Positions 1-8,593 of a stretch of 61,295 nucleotides of DNA are shown here, piece by piece. Position numbers and translations under genes: made by a program. Within the stretch, counting starts at the first letter, position 1. Each line of letters starts with the position of its first letter. A model generated the notes under the pieces. It made no database searches. It worked only from the letters and a program-made list of their open reading frames with translations, and had not been told where the DNA came from. Source of the stretch: an uncultured Pseudoxanthomonas sp. (GTDB lineage: Bacteria; Pseudomonadota; Gammaproteobacteria; Xanthomonadales; Xanthomonadaceae). The stretch spans positions 1 to 61,295 of the forward strand of contig NZ_CAMPJD010000021.1 of the NCBI RefSeq assembly GCF_946886695.1, given 5' to 3'.

Positions 1-202
1 CCGGGCGGATGCGGTACAGCCAGCTGCGCCGGTTCTCGGCGCGCGGCGCGGTGAAGGCCGTGCCGCTCAACTGTTCCGCGTACAGGCCGTGCGCGACGCG
101 CTGCGGCGAGTTGCGGCCTTCCGGCAACGTGCCGGGCATCGCTTCGGTGGCGAAGTGGTTGCCGAAGCCGGTCTGGTAGTTGTTGGTGCTGTTCGCATTC
201 AT
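1..202 (-). CDS. hmgA: Homogentisate 1,2-dioxygenase, N-terminal fragment (cut by window edge)
   Basis: Opens the aromatic ring of homogentisate to maleylacetoacetate in tyrosine/phenylalanine catabolism. Only the first 67 codons lie in the window; the gene runs off the left edge. The translation from the ATG complementary to 200-202 reads [20 protein letters not shown] and continues with [12 protein letters not shown] and NRRSWLYRI, which are hallmark N-terminal segments of HmgA. The metal-binding residues are in the missing part. It has the same orientation as hppD, which makes its substrate; the two are separated by about 520 bp holding a DUF559 gene and paired repeats. Identification is by recognition of the family N-terminus, and is firm. 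Confidence 0.92.
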   Translation of the reverse strand, partial: MNANSTNNYQTGFGNHFATEAMPGTLPEGRNSPQRVAHGLYAEQLSGTAFTAPRAENRRSWLYRIRP

Positions 203-218
203 GCTCGTCGTGTCCCGA

Positions 219-608
219 TCAAAGCCCCTCTCCCGGCGGGAGAGGGGTTGGGGAGAGGGCCGGCCGCGAGGCGAAATCCCAGATCGCCGCGACCACCGCC
301 TCCACCTCCCTCAGCACATCGTTGTCCCAGAACCGGACGACCCGCCATCCCTGAGACTGCAAGTATCGCGTTCTTGCGGCATCCGCAGCAGGCGAATGTT
401 GCGAACCATCCAGCTCCACCACCAAACCCGCTTCGACGCAGCAGAAATCAACGATGTAGGGCGGCACTGGATGCTGGCGGCGAAATTTCATGCTATCCAG
501 GCGTCCCGCCCGCAGGTACCGCCACAACCGGCGTTCGGCATCGGTCATGCCCTTGCGCAGCTGCTTGGCATGATCGAGCGTATGGGTCGGCAAGCGTGGC
601 TTGCTCAT
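219..608 (-). CDS. DUF559 endonuclease-like domain protein inside an inverted-repeat cassette
   Basis: 129 residues. The core contains [35 protein letters not shown] and [10 protein letters not shown], which together define the DUF559 family, a small PD-(D/E)XK-like (Vsr-related) fold; the biochemical role is unknown for most members. The ATG complementary to 606-608 begins [10 protein letters not shown], as expected for the family. The last residues ([12 protein letters not shown]) are not conserved domain sequence: they are the translation of the left copy of the 38-bp inverted repeat at 222-259. The right copy lies 63 bp upstream of the start. The gene sits between hppD and hmgA in the same orientation, so it may be cotranscribed with them. 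It is likely a mobile or domesticated cassette; that part is inference. Confidence 0.85.
   Translation of the reverse strand: MSKPRLPTHTLDHAKQLRKGMTDAERRLWRYLRAGRLDSMKFRRQHPVPPYIVDFCCVEAGLVVELDGSQHSPAADAARTRYLQSQGWRVVRFWDNDVLREVEAVVAAIWDFASRPALSPTPLPPGEGL
222..259. repeat. Left arm of perfect 38-bp inverted repeat around the DUF559 gene
   Basis: This arm is the exact reverse complement of 671-708. It contains an inner hairpin (CCCCTCTCCCGGCGGGAGAG) plus the trailing GGTTGGGGAGAGGG. It resembles the dispersed palindromes common in Xanthomonadaceae genomes. It supplies the last codons and stop context of the DUF559 reading frame. Confidence 0.85.
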
Positions 609-670
609 GCAGGACCTCCTGTCCTTGCTGATCCGCTTTCCTGACGTCGTAAACGATAAGACTTCGCCGC

Positions 671-708
671 CCCTCTCCCCAACCCCTCTCCCGCCGGGAG
701 AGGGGCTT
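671..708. repeat. Right arm of perfect 38-bp inverted repeat around the DUF559 gene
   Basis: Exact reverse complement of 222-259, lying 11 bp beyond the hppD stop codon and 63 bp upstream of the DUF559 start. Its inner CTCCCGCCGGGAG hairpin could also act as an hppD transcription attenuator. Together the arms bound a 487-bp unit. Confidence 0.85.
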
Positions 709-719
709 CAGGCACGAGC

Positions 720-1817
720 CTACAGCACCCCGCGCTTCATCTGGTCCCGCTCGATGCTCTCGAACAGCGCCTGGAAGTTGCCTTCGCCGAAGCCTTCATT
801 GCCTTTGCGCTGGATGATCTCGAAGAAGATCGGGCCCAGCGCGTTCTGGGTGAAGATCTGCAGCAGCTTGCGCTGCTTGGTCTCCACGTCGGCGTCGATC
901 AGGATGCCGTTCTTCGCCAGCCGCGCGACATCCTCGCCATGATCCGGAATGCGCTGGTCGATCACTTCGAAATAGGTAGCGGGCGTGTCCAGGAACGCCA
1001 CGCCGGCTTCGCGCATCTTTTCCACCGTGGTGTAGATGTCGTCGGTGAAGCAGGCGATGTGCTGGATGCCCTCGCCCTTGTAGGCGTCCAGGTACTCGTT
1101 GATCTGCGACTTCGGGTCGCTGGACTCGTTCAACGGGATGCGCACCATGCCGTCCGGCGCGGTCATCGCCTTGGAGAGCAGGCCGGTCTTGGCACCCTTG
1201 ATGTCGAAGTAGCGGATCTCGCGGAAGTTGAACAAGCGCTCATAGTAGTCCGCCCACTTGGCCATGTTGCCGTGGTACAGGTTGTGGGTCAGGTGGTCGA
1301 TGAAGGTCAGGCCGAAACCCTTGGGCAGCAGGTCCGCCCCGGGCAGGTATTCGTAGTCCGGATCGTGGATGGTGCCCTTGTCGTCATAGCGGTCGACGAT
1401 GTACAGCATGCAGTCGCCGATGCCCTTGATGACGGGCGCGGCGACCGCCTTGGTGAGTTCGTCGGCGGCATCGAACGATTCGGCGCCGTTCTTCAGCGCC
1501 TGCACGCGTGCCCATTCGGCCAGCTTCCTGACCCGGATCGCGAAGCCGCAGGCGCTGGGCCCGTGTTCGGCGGCGAAGCGTGCGGCGAAGGAATCCGGGT
1601 CTTCGTTGATCAGGAAGGTGCAGTCGCCCTGGCGATAGGTGCTGATGGCGCGTGTCTTGTGGCGCGCGACCTGCACGAAGCCGAGCTTGCGGAAGTAGTC
1701 GTGCAGGTGGTGGGCCTGGCCCTGCGGCGCGGCGAACTCGACGAACTCGAAGCCATCGATGCCCATCGGGTTGTCGAACGTCGTGGGCTGGATACCCAGG
1801 TTGGGTTGTGCGTTCAT
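720..1817 (-). CDS. hppD: 4-hydroxyphenylpyruvate dioxygenase
   Basis: Converts 4-hydroxyphenylpyruvate to homogentisate (Fe(II)-dependent, cytoplasmic), feeding HmgA downstream. It is a 365-residue protein of the usual length. The two-histidine/one-glutamate iron site is visible as H175 (IDHLTHN), H253 (IQHIA) and E333 (FFEIIQR); the C-terminal gating helix (GNFQALFESIERDQ) is present. The frame is open to a further upstream codon at 1853, but the ATG complementary to 1815-1817 is chosen because it follows a GAGG ribosome-binding site and keeps the divergent promoter region non-coding. The operator palindrome at 1860-1873 and the adjacent MarR gene suggest ligand-responsive repression. Confidence 0.95.
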   Translation of the reverse strand: MNAQPNLGIQPTTFDNPMGIDGFEFVEFAAPQGQAHHLHDYFRKLGFVQVARHKTRAISTYRQGDCTFLINEDPDSFAARFAAEHGPSACGFAIRVRKLAEWARVQALKNGAESFDAADELTKAVAAPVIKGIGDCMLYIVDRYDDKGTIHDPDYEYLPGADLLPKGFGLTFIDHLTHNLYHGNMAKWADYYERLFNFREIRYFDIKGAKTGLLSKAMTAPDGMVRIPLNESSDPKSQINEYLDAYKGEGIQHIACFTDDIYTTVEKMREAGVAFLDTPATYFEVIDQRIPDHGEDVARLAKNGILIDADVETKQRKLLQIFTQNALGPIFFEIIQRKGNEGFGEGNFQALFESIERDQMKRGVL

Positions 1818-1895
1818 GGGGCGCCTCGCTAGGCTTGCCGGGTCAGGCCCCATTTTATAGTTTCAGCTGAAACCAACCACAAGTAGCAGCGCAAC
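1818..1895. promoter_or_regulatory. Divergent hppD/marR promoter with palindromic operator GTTTCAGCTGAAAC (1860-1873)
   Basis: A perfect 14-bp palindrome occupies 1860-1873. Read on the minus strand, TTGTGG, a 17-nt spacer and TATAAA form a credible sigma70 promoter for hppD, and the palindrome lies inside that spacer. On the plus strand a TATAGT at 1856-1861 could be the marR -10. Binding of the adjacent MarR-family protein here would repress both genes. The palindrome and spacing are seen directly; the regulator assignment is inference. Confidence 0.7.
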
Positions 1896-2369
1896 ATGAG
1901 CCAGCCAGCCAGCCCCGTCGTCCACGCCGATTTCGACCTCGACCGCCTGTTTTCATACCGGTTGAGCGTGCTGTCGAACCGGATCAGCAGCGCGATTTCC
2001 CGGGAATACCACCGCCGTTTCGGCCTGGCGATCACCGAATGGCGGGTGATGGCCGTGCTGGGGCGCTTCCCGGGCCTGTCGGCCGGCGAGGTCGCCAACC
2101 GCACCGCGATGGACAAGGTGGCGGTCAGCCGGGCGGTGGCCCGCCTGCTGGAACGGGCCTTGATCCAGCGTGAGATCCACGGCGACGACCGTCGTCGCTC
2201 GGTGCTGGCGCTGACCGACGAAGGCTTCCGCGTCTACGACGAAGTCGCGCCGATGGTCATCGAGTACCACCAGCGCATGCTGGAGCCGCTGAGCGACGAA
2301 GAGCGCGCGATGCTGGACCAGTTGATCGACAAGCTGGCCGGGGAAGGCGTCAAGCGCATCGAGGGTTGA
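1896..2369 (+). CDS. MarR-family transcriptional regulator of the tyrosine catabolic genes
   Basis: 157-residue winged-helix regulator. The central part (ITEWRVMAVLGRFPGLSAGE, then DKVAVSRAVARLLER and DDRRRSVLALTDEG) is the typical MarR helix-turn-helix and wing, flanked by N- and C-terminal dimerisation helices. It is divergent from hppD, with a palindrome in the shared promoter region, so it most likely represses hppD (and possibly hmgA) and itself, with an aromatic pathway metabolite as ligand. A strong hairpin terminator follows at 2391-2419. The start is the ATG at 1896; the ribosome-binding site is weak. The family call is firm, the target and ligand are inferred. Confidence 0.88.
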   Translation: MSQPASPVVHADFDLDRLFSYRLSVLSNRISSAISREYHRRFGLAITEWRVMAVLGRFPGLSAGEVANRTAMDKVAVSRAVARLLERALIQREIHGDDRRRSVLALTDEGFRVYDEVAPMVIEYHQRMLEPLSDEERAMLDQLIDKLAGEGVKRIEG

Positions 2370-2390
2370 GGCCTTCCAGATCCGGAAACG

Positions 2391-2419
2391 AAAAACGGCG
2401 GCCGATGGCCGCCGTTTTT
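2391..2419. terminator. Rho-independent terminator, bidirectional shape
   Basis: AAAAACGGCGGCC-GAT-GGCCGCCGTTTTT: a 13-bp stem with A-run and T-run on its two sides, 22 bp after the marR stop. It can act for marR and for transcripts from the right. Confidence 0.88.
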
Positions 2420-2457
2420 CTATGGATCTCCGCTTTCGCGGGGATGACGCATCGGCA

Positions 2458-2482
2458 AAGGCGCGCCCGTGGGGCGCGCGCC
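2458..2482 (-). terminator. Probable terminator of the peptide transporter gene
   Basis: On the minus strand GGCGCGCGCCCCACGGGCGCGCC is followed by TTT, just beyond the transporter stop codon. The stem is very GC-rich; the T tract is short. Confidence 0.55.
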
Positions 2483-2488
2483 GATGCG

Positions 2489-4021
2489 TCACTTCACGCC
2501 ATGCATCAGCTTCTGGATCAGCGGCGCGATCACGAACAGCAGCACGCCAGAACCCACCAGCGCCCAGAAACCGAACGTGTACCCCGCGTGCGCGGACTGC
2601 ACGGTCATGCCGCCTTCGCCGCTGACCTTGCCGGCGAAGATGCCCGCCATGTTGTTGCCGATGGCAATGGACAGGAACCAGCAACCCATCGCCATGCCGG
2701 CCAGGCGCGACGGTGCCAGCTTGGTCGTCATCGACAGACCGATGGGCGACAGGCAGAGCTCGCCGACCGACTGGATCACGTAGACCATGAAGAGCGTCCA
2801 GAACGGGATCTTGCCGTTGGCATCCACCATCCCCGACAGCGCCATCATCAGCAGCAGGAACGCCAGGCCGTTGAAGATCAGGCCCAGGCCGAACTTGCGC
2901 GGGATGATGGGGTTGTTCTTGCCCATCTTCACCCACAGCCAGGCCAGTACCGGCGCCAGCGCGATGATCGCCACCGAGTTGACCGACTGGAACCACGACA
3001 CCGGGAAATCGCTGGTACCCGCGAACATCTGGAAGAAGCCTTCCATGCCGATGTTGCGGTCGACGATGCGGTCGGCCAGGAAGTTGAACGAACTGCCTGC
3101 CTGCTCGAAGAACATCCAGAACAGCACGTTGAACACGAAGATCACCAGCATCGCGACGACCTTGTCGCGCGCCACCTTGCCCTCCCGCAGGCCCTCGACC
3201 ACCAGCATCACCGCCGGGATCACGAACAGTGCCATCAGGATGGCCTGCAGCAGGTTGGCGTTGATCGTCAGCAGCGCATAGAACATCGGGATGCCGATCA
3301 CGGCGCCGAACAGCACGACGAGGCTGACATTGCGCAGGCCGGTCTGGTGCTCTGCCGGCAGGCCGATGCCTTCCAGTTGCCTGCGGCCGAACCAGAACCA
3401 CACCAGGCTCAGCAGCATGCCGACGCCGGCCGCGATGAAGACCACCTTGTACGCGGGCATGTCCTCGATGCCGAACACCTTCTTCGCCAGGTACTGGGTG
3501 ACGATCGGCGCCAGCAGCGCACCGATGTTGATGCCCATGTAGAAGATGGTGAAACCGGAATCGCGGCGCGCATCGCCCTGGGCATACAGCTTGCCCACCA
3601 TCGTGGAGATGATCGGCTTGAACAGGCCGTTGCCTACGATGATCGTGGCCAGGCCCAGCTTGAACATCGCCTCACTCGGCAGTGCCAGCAGGAATAGGCC
3701 CGCCGACATGAAGACCGCGCCGAGCAGGATGGAGCGCTGGAAGCCGATCAGCTTGTCGGCCACGTAGCCGCCGAAGATGGCGCCCGCGTAGACCAGTGCC
3801 AGGTAAGCACCGTACAACTCGCTGGCCGGCTTTTCACCGGAGGCGTCGCCACCATGGAACTGCGCCACGATGTACAGCACCATCGCCCAGCGGATGCCGT
3901 AGAACGCGAAGCGCTCCCAGAATTCGGACATGAACAGCATCCACAGCGGACGCGGATGTCCCAGGACTTGCTTGAATTCCGGTATCCGTTCCGGCGTTGG
4001 TGACTCGACGGCTCCGCTCAT
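2489..4021 (-). CDS. POT-family proton-dependent oligopeptide transporter
   Basis: Inner-membrane proton:di/tripeptide symporter, 510 residues, as usual for POT/PTR2 proteins. The signature EFWERFAFYGIR (ExxERFxYYG type) lies in the first transmembrane helix, and about 12-14 hydrophobic helices follow, including GNGLFKPIISTMVG and FYMGINIGALLAP, both classic POT segments. The ATG complementary to 4019-4021 is preferred over upstream codons because AGGGGGAG precedes it and POT proteins begin shortly before the first helix. It lies among aromatic amino-acid catabolic genes, consistent with feeding on imported peptides; that link is inference from position. Confidence 0.92.
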   Translation of the reverse strand: MSGAVESPTPERIPEFKQVLGHPRPLWMLFMSEFWERFAFYGIRWAMVLYIVAQFHGGDASGEKPASELYGAYLALVYAGAIFGGYVADKLIGFQRSILLGAVFMSAGLFLLALPSEAMFKLGLATIIVGNGLFKPIISTMVGKLYAQGDARRDSGFTIFYMGINIGALLAPIVTQYLAKKVFGIEDMPAYKVVFIAAGVGMLLSLVWFWFGRRQLEGIGLPAEHQTGLRNVSLVVLFGAVIGIPMFYALLTINANLLQAILMALFVIPAVMLVVEGLREGKVARDKVVAMLVIFVFNVLFWMFFEQAGSSFNFLADRIVDRNIGMEGFFQMFAGTSDFPVSWFQSVNSVAIIALAPVLAWLWVKMGKNNPIIPRKFGLGLIFNGLAFLLLMMALSGMVDANGKIPFWTLFMVYVIQSVGELCLSPIGLSMTTKLAPSRLAGMAMGCWFLSIAIGNNMAGIFAGKVSGEGGMTVQSAHAGYTFGFWALVGSGVLLFVIAPLIQKLMHGVK

Positions 4022-4199
4022 GCGGGCTCCCCCTAGAAAAAAGTGGTTCAGGATTTCGGTTTCCCATGCAACGAGCACGGGACGGGCGAGGATTACCGAC
4101 GTGGCCGGGGGCCGTCAAATCGCTGAAATACAGGCGCTGCACCGGCCATTCGGCCTATTCAGCCATTCAATTCGCTGATTTCCAAGGGATTTTCTGCGG

Positions 4200-4220
4200 A
4201 AGCCGGGCCAATCCCGGCTT
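4200..4220 (-). terminator. Hairpin at the 3' end of the tryptophan dioxygenase gene
   Basis: AAGCCGGG-CCAAT-CCCGGCTT forms a perfect 8-bp stem that touches the stop codon. No T tract follows on the minus strand, so termination strength is uncertain. Confidence 0.45.
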
Positions 4221-5080
4221 CAACGACCGGGCCCGATCGAGGTCCGCACGTCGAACAGTTCCGGGAAGAACGTCAGCTCCAGCGCCTGGCGCAGGAAGCC
4301 CACGCCACTGGAGCCGCCGGTGCCGCGCTTGAAGCCGATGATCCGCATTACCGTGCGCATGTGGCGGAAGCGCCACAGCTGGAACTGGCTCTCCAGATCC
4401 ACCAGGTCCTCGCACAGCGAGTATTCGCGCCAGTAGCGGTCGGTGTCTTCGTAGATCGCCTCGAACACCGGCAGCAGGGCGGCGTCGGCGGCGTGCGACT
4501 GGCGCCATTCGCGCTGCAGGTGCTGGGCGGGGATCGCATGGCCCCAGCGCGCGAGGTACATCAGGAACTCGTCGTACAGGCTCGGGGCGTCGAGCACGGC
4601 TTCCAGCCCGGCATGGCCCTCGGGGTCGTGGGCGAACACCTTCAGCATCGCCGCGTTCTTGTTGCCCAGCAGGAACTCGATGGTGCGGTACTGCAGCGAC
4701 TGGAAGCCCGACGACGGGCCCAGCAGGTCGCGGAAGCCCATGTACTCGGACGGCGTCAGCGTCTCCAGCACCGACCATTGCTCGGTCAGCTGGCGCAGCA
4801 CCTGCTTGGCGCGCGCCATCACCTTGCGGCACTGCCAGACCTGGTCGCGCTGGAGGAAGCCGATGGCCGCCTGCAGCTCGTGGATCATCAGCTTCATCCA
4901 CAGTTCCGAGACCTGGTGCTGCACGATGAACAGCATCTCGTCGTGGTGCTGCGGGTCGGAAACCGGGTGCTGCGCCGACAGCAGGCGGTCCAGCTGCAGG
5001 TAGCCGCCGTAAGTCATCCGGCCGGAGAGGTCGGTGTGGATGCCTGCTTCCAGCGGGCGCTCGTTCTTTTCTACGGCCAT
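4220..5080 (-). CDS. kynA: Tryptophan 2,3-dioxygenase
   Basis: Haem dioxygenase that turns L-tryptophan into N-formylkynurenine, first step of the kynurenine pathway. 286 residues from the ATG complementary to 5078-5080 ([13 protein letters not shown]), the usual bacterial length. Recognisable blocks: [28 protein letters not shown] (substrate pocket helix), [11 protein letters not shown] and the [16 protein letters not shown] segment near the C-terminus that closes the active site. The frame is open 42 codons further upstream, but that stretch is low-complexity and non-conserved. No kynureninase or formamidase gene is adjacent, so the rest of the pathway is elsewhere. Confidence 0.95.
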   Translation of the reverse strand: MAVEKNERPLEAGIHTDLSGRMTYGGYLQLDRLLSAQHPVSDPQHHDEMLFIVQHQVSELWMKLMIHELQAAIGFLQRDQVWQCRKVMARAKQVLRQLTEQWSVLETLTPSEYMGFRDLLGPSSGFQSLQYRTIEFLLGNKNAAMLKVFAHDPEGHAGLEAVLDAPSLYDEFLMYLARWGHAIPAQHLQREWRQSHAADAALLPVFEAIYEDTDRYWREYSLCEDLVDLESQFQLWRFRHMRTVMRIIGFKRGTGGSSGVGFLRQALELTFFPELFDVRTSIGPGR

Positions 5081-5290
5081 CCGTCGATCAACCGGGGGCC
5101 GCCCGGGGGGCGGCGGGGGCGCCAGCGTAACCGAAGACGGCAGCGGACTCCGGCAGGGCGACGGAAAACCGGCACTTATGTCATGCCCATGCAATGCGCA
5201 TACCACAGGCTTGGGCTACATTGCGTCGGCCGGGGGCCGATCCGCCTCCGACGGGGGCGGCGTCCAATCCACTGAGGGAGATTCCGTAAC

Positions 5291-8200
5291 ATGGAAATGC
5301 CACGGGGCCGCCTTGCGGCCGTGTTCGCGTCTTTCGCCTTGCTGTTCGCCGCTTCGTCGGCGCAGGCACAGGTGGTCATCAGCCAGGTCTACGGCGGCGG
5401 CGGCAACAGCGGCGCCACGCTGAAGAACGACTTCATCGAGCTGCGCAACAACGGACCCACGGCGGTCGACCTGACCGGCTGGAGCGTCCAGTACGCGTCC
5501 TCCACCGGCACCACCTGGAATGGCCGCACCAATCTCAGCGGCAGCATCCCGGCCGGCGGCTTCTACCTGATCCAGCAGGCGCAGGGCGCCGGCGGCACGG
5601 TGGACCTGCCCACTCCGGATGCCATCGGCACCATCGCCATGGCGGGCACCGCCGGCAAGGTGGCCCTGAGCCGCAGCACCACGGCATTGACCGGCGCCTG
5701 CCCGACCGCCGATGCCAACGTGGCCGACTTCGTCGGCTTCGGCAGCGCAGCCAACTGCTTCGAAGGCAGCGCGCCGACCGGCACGCTCAGCAACACCAAC
5801 GCCGCGCTGCGTGGTGGCGATGGCAGCATCGACACCAACAACAACGGCGCCGACTTCGCCGTCGGCGCGCCGAACCCCCGCAACAGCGGCGCCGAGCCGC
5901 CGGAACCGCCGGACCCGCCGCTGGCGCTGACCATCGCGCAGATCCAGGGCAGCGGCCTGATGTCGCCGCACGACGGCAAGCGCGTGGTGACCGAAGGCAT
6001 CGTCACCGCGCTGAAGTTCAACAACGGCTTCTTCCTGCAGGCCGCGAACGATGATGGCGACCCTGCCACGTCCGATGCCGTGTTCGTGTTCACCAGCAGC
6101 GCGCCGCCGGCCACGGCCGCAGTCGGCAACCGCGTGCGCGTAACCGGCACGGTCGAGGAGTACACCCCGTCGTCCAACCCGCACCAGCTGGCGATCACCG
6201 AGATCGTCACGCCGACGGTCGAGATGCTTGAAACCGGCGTCGCCCTGCCCGCCGCGATCGAACTGACCGCCGCCGAGCTGAGCTCCGGCGCCCTGCCCGG
6301 CACGCTGGAACGCCTCGAAGGCATGCGCGTCAGCGTGGCGCAGTCGGTGGCGATCGCCCCGTCGGGTGGCAGCCTGGACGAGAACGACGCACTGTCCTTC
6401 AGCGACGGCGTGTTTCACGTCGCCCTGCCCGGCGTCGCGCGTCCGTTCCGTGAGCCCGGCATCGCCGTGATGGATGCCATTACCCTGCCGGCCGGCAAGA
6501 ACCCGCCACGCTTCGACACCAACCAGGAACGCCTGATGGTGCGCAGCCGCGGCCAGGTCGGCGCCCTGCCGATCTCGGTCGACACAGGCGCCAATGTGAC
6601 CGGCCTGCTCGGCGTGCTCGACTACTTCGCCGGCACCTGGGCATTGCTGCCCGACGTGGCCACGCCGCCGTCGGTCAGCGGCGGCATCCTGCCGGAGGCC
6701 GTCAACGATCCGAGTTACGACGAAGTCACCGTCGGCAGCTTCAACCTGCTGCGGCTGTTCGACGAGGTCAACGACAGCAACGGCGCGGTGACGCTGACGC
6801 CGGAAGCGCTGGACAAGCGCCTGGCCAAAGCGGCGCTGGCGATCTGCGACTACCTGAAGGCCCCGGACATCGTGGGCGCGGTTGAGGTGGAGAACCTGCG
6901 CGTGCTGCAGCTGCTGTCCGAACGCATCGACGCCACCTGCGCCGCGCGACCGGGCTATGTGCCGTACCTGCAGCCGGGCAACGACGTGGGCGGCATCAAC
7001 GTCGGCTTCCTGGTCAGCTCGCGCCTGACCGCCGACGGCGTGGCCCGCGTCGAGGTGCTGGACGTGGCGCAGTTCGGCAAGGAGACCACCATCGCCAACC
7101 CGAATGGCACCACCAGCCTGCTCAACGACCGTCCGCCGCTGCGCCTGCGCGCCCGCGTGCACCAGGACGCCGCATCGAGCTATCCGCTGACGGTGATCGT
7201 CAACCACCTGCGTTCGCTCAACGACATCAACGACACCCTGCCCGGCAGCAGCGGCTGGGCCACCGGCGGCGAACGCGTGCGGGTGAAGCGCGGCGCGCAG
7301 GCGGTCTACCTGGCCCAGCTGGTGCAGGAGATGCAGCAGACGAACCCGGACGAGAAGATCGTGCTGGTCGGCGACTTCAACGCCTTCGAGTTCAATGATG
7401 GCTACGTCGACGTGATGGGCATCCTCAAGGGCGAAGCCGCACCGGAAGACCAGGTGCTGACGTACATGCCCAGCCCGCTGAGCGTGCCGCTGGTCGACGG
7501 TTCGCAGCTGATCACCGATCCGGCGCACCGGTACTCGTACGTCTTCGAGGGCAACGCGCAGACGTTGGACCACGTGCTGGTCAACGAGTCGCTGGTGATG
7601 GACGCCGCGCTGCGCGTGGACCACGCCCGCATCAACGCGGACTTCGGCGTGGACAACTTCGGTGATGCGACGCTGGCCGTCCGTTCGTCCGACCACGACC
7701 CGGTGCGCCTGAGCATCCGCGTGCCGTCCTTCGCCCGCGCCGACCTGTCGGCCACGGTGTCGGCCGACCGCGCCACTGCCAACGTCGGCGAGACCGTTCG
7801 CTACACCGCCACCGTCCGCAACGCCGGTCCGGGCGCGGCATCGCCGGCGGCATTCGCCTTCGTGTTCTCGGCCGAACTGTCGCCGTCGCTCACCACGCTG
7901 CCGGCTGGCTGGAGTTGCGACGCGGCAGACGTCACCGCCGGCACCACCCGCGTGGCCTGCACCACGCCGTCGCTGGTCGTGGGCGGTGAAGCGACGTTCG
8001 CGATCGACGCCATCGTCCCGGCCAGCGCCGCGGGCACCACGCTAGGCCTGGGCGTGTCGGCCAACTCCACCGTGCTCGACCCGGCCAACGGCGACAACAC
8101 GGCCGCCGTCTCGGTGGCCGTGGGCGCGCTGCCGCAGACCCGCGCCGACCTGTCGGTGCGGCTGCTGGGCGCTGCCCTGCCGCTGCGCCGCGGCACTATA

Positions 8201-8536
8201 GCCACGCTGCTGGTTCCGGTGCGCAACGCCGGCCCGGACCAGGCGGAGGAGGTGACGGTGCGGCTGACCAGCAATGTCGAAGCGCGTTACGCCGCCGTGG
8301 CCGCGCCCAGTGGCTGGTCCTGCACCCGCGTGCAGGACACCACGGAAGGCGCCGCCGCCGACTGCACCCGTCGTGGCACCATGGCGCGCGGCGTGCAGAC
8401 ACTGGCGTTCGCACTGGTGGTGCCGGGCAAGCCCAAACGCGGTACCGTGCTGGAGTTCGAAGCCACCGTCAGCAGCGCGACGACGGATCCGAACCCCGCC
8501 AACAACCACGACCGCCTGGTCCAGCGCATCCGCTGA
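5291..8536 (+). CDS. Exported ExeM/NucH-type multidomain nuclease with LTD, EEP and DUF11 domains
   Basis: 1081-residue secreted DNase candidate. Residues 1-26 are a signal peptide ending AQA. A lamin-tail domain follows (about 25-130; QVVISQVYGGGG, DFIELRNNG, GWSVQY). An OB-like segment (about 215-330) leads to an endonuclease/exonuclease/phosphatase domain (about 480-805) with GSFNLLRLF, GDFNAFEF (about 693), LDHVLVN and SSDHDPVRL, the family's catalytic Asp/His blocks. Two DUF11-type beta modules (about 816-940 and 951-1081) end the chain. Related ExeM proteins often end in a GlyGly-CTERM rhombosortase tag; none is seen here, so export is probably by a different route. A role in extracellular DNA use or biofilm turnover is inferred. 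Confidence 0.88.
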   Translation: MEMPRGRLAAVFASFALLFAASSAQAQVVISQVYGGGGNSGATLKNDFIELRNNGPTAVDLTGWSVQYASSTGTTWNGRTNLSGSIPAGGFYLIQQAQGAGGTVDLPTPDAIGTIAMAGTAGKVALSRSTTALTGACPTADANVADFVGFGSAANCFEGSAPTGTLSNTNAALRGGDGSIDTNNNGADFAVGAPNPRNSGAEPPEPPDPPLALTIAQIQGSGLMSPHDGKRVVTEGIVTALKFNNGFFLQAANDDGDPATSDAVFVFTSSAPPATAAVGNRVRVTGTVEEYTPSSNPHQLAITEIVTPTVEMLETGVALPAAIELTAAELSSGALPGTLERLEGMRVSVAQSVAIAPSGGSLDENDALSFSDGVFHVALPGVARPFREPGIAVMDAITLPAGKNPPRFDTNQERLMVRSRGQVGALPISVDTGANVTGLLGVLDYFAGTWALLPDVATPPSVSGGILPEAVNDPSYDEVTVGSFNLLRLFDEVNDSNGAVTLTPEALDKRLAKAALAICDYLKAPDIVGAVEVENLRVLQLLSERIDATCAARPGYVPYLQPGNDVGGINVGFLVSSRLTADGVARVEVLDVAQFGKETTIANPNGTTSLLNDRPPLRLRARVHQDAASSYPLTVIVNHLRSLNDINDTLPGSSGWATGGERVRVKRGAQAVYLAQLVQEMQQTNPDEKIVLVGDFNAFEFNDGYVDVMGILKGEAAPEDQVLTYMPSPLSVPLVDGSQLITDPAHRYSYVFEGNAQTLDHVLVNESLVMDAALRVDHARINADFGVDNFGDATLAVRSSDHDPVRLSIRVPSFARADLSATVSADRATANVGETVRYTATVRNAGPGAASPAAFAFVFSAELSPSLTTLPAGWSCDAADVTAGTTRVACTTPSLVVGGEATFAIDAIVPASAAGTTLGLGVSANSTVLDPANGDNTAAVSVAVGALPQTRADLSVRLLGAALPLRRGTIATLLVPVRNAGPDQAEEVTVRLTSNVEARYAAVAAPSGWSCTRVQDTTEGAAADCTRRGTMARGVQTLAFALVVPGKPKRGTVLEFEATVSSATTDPNPANNHDRLVQRIR

Positions 8537-8557
8537 ACTTTCCCGCCATCGTGGGGT

Positions 8558-8593
8558 CGACAGGGGCGCGGGCAACCGCGCCCCTTGTCGTTT
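8558..8593 (+). terminator. Terminator of the nuclease gene
   Basis: CGACAGGGGCGCGG-GCAA-CCGCGCCCCTTGTCG followed by TTT, 21 bp after the nuclease stop. The stem is 14 bp with one bulged T. Confidence 0.8.

Noticed and set aside
1818..1853. Upstream start for HppD adding 12 residues
   Set aside because: It would run through the promoter/operator zone and lacks family similarity; the ATG at 1817 has a ribosome-binding site.
5216..7696. 826-codon minus-strand frame opposite the nuclease gene
   Set aside because: Same antisense effect; the plus-strand frame has clear LTD, EEP and DUF11 domains.
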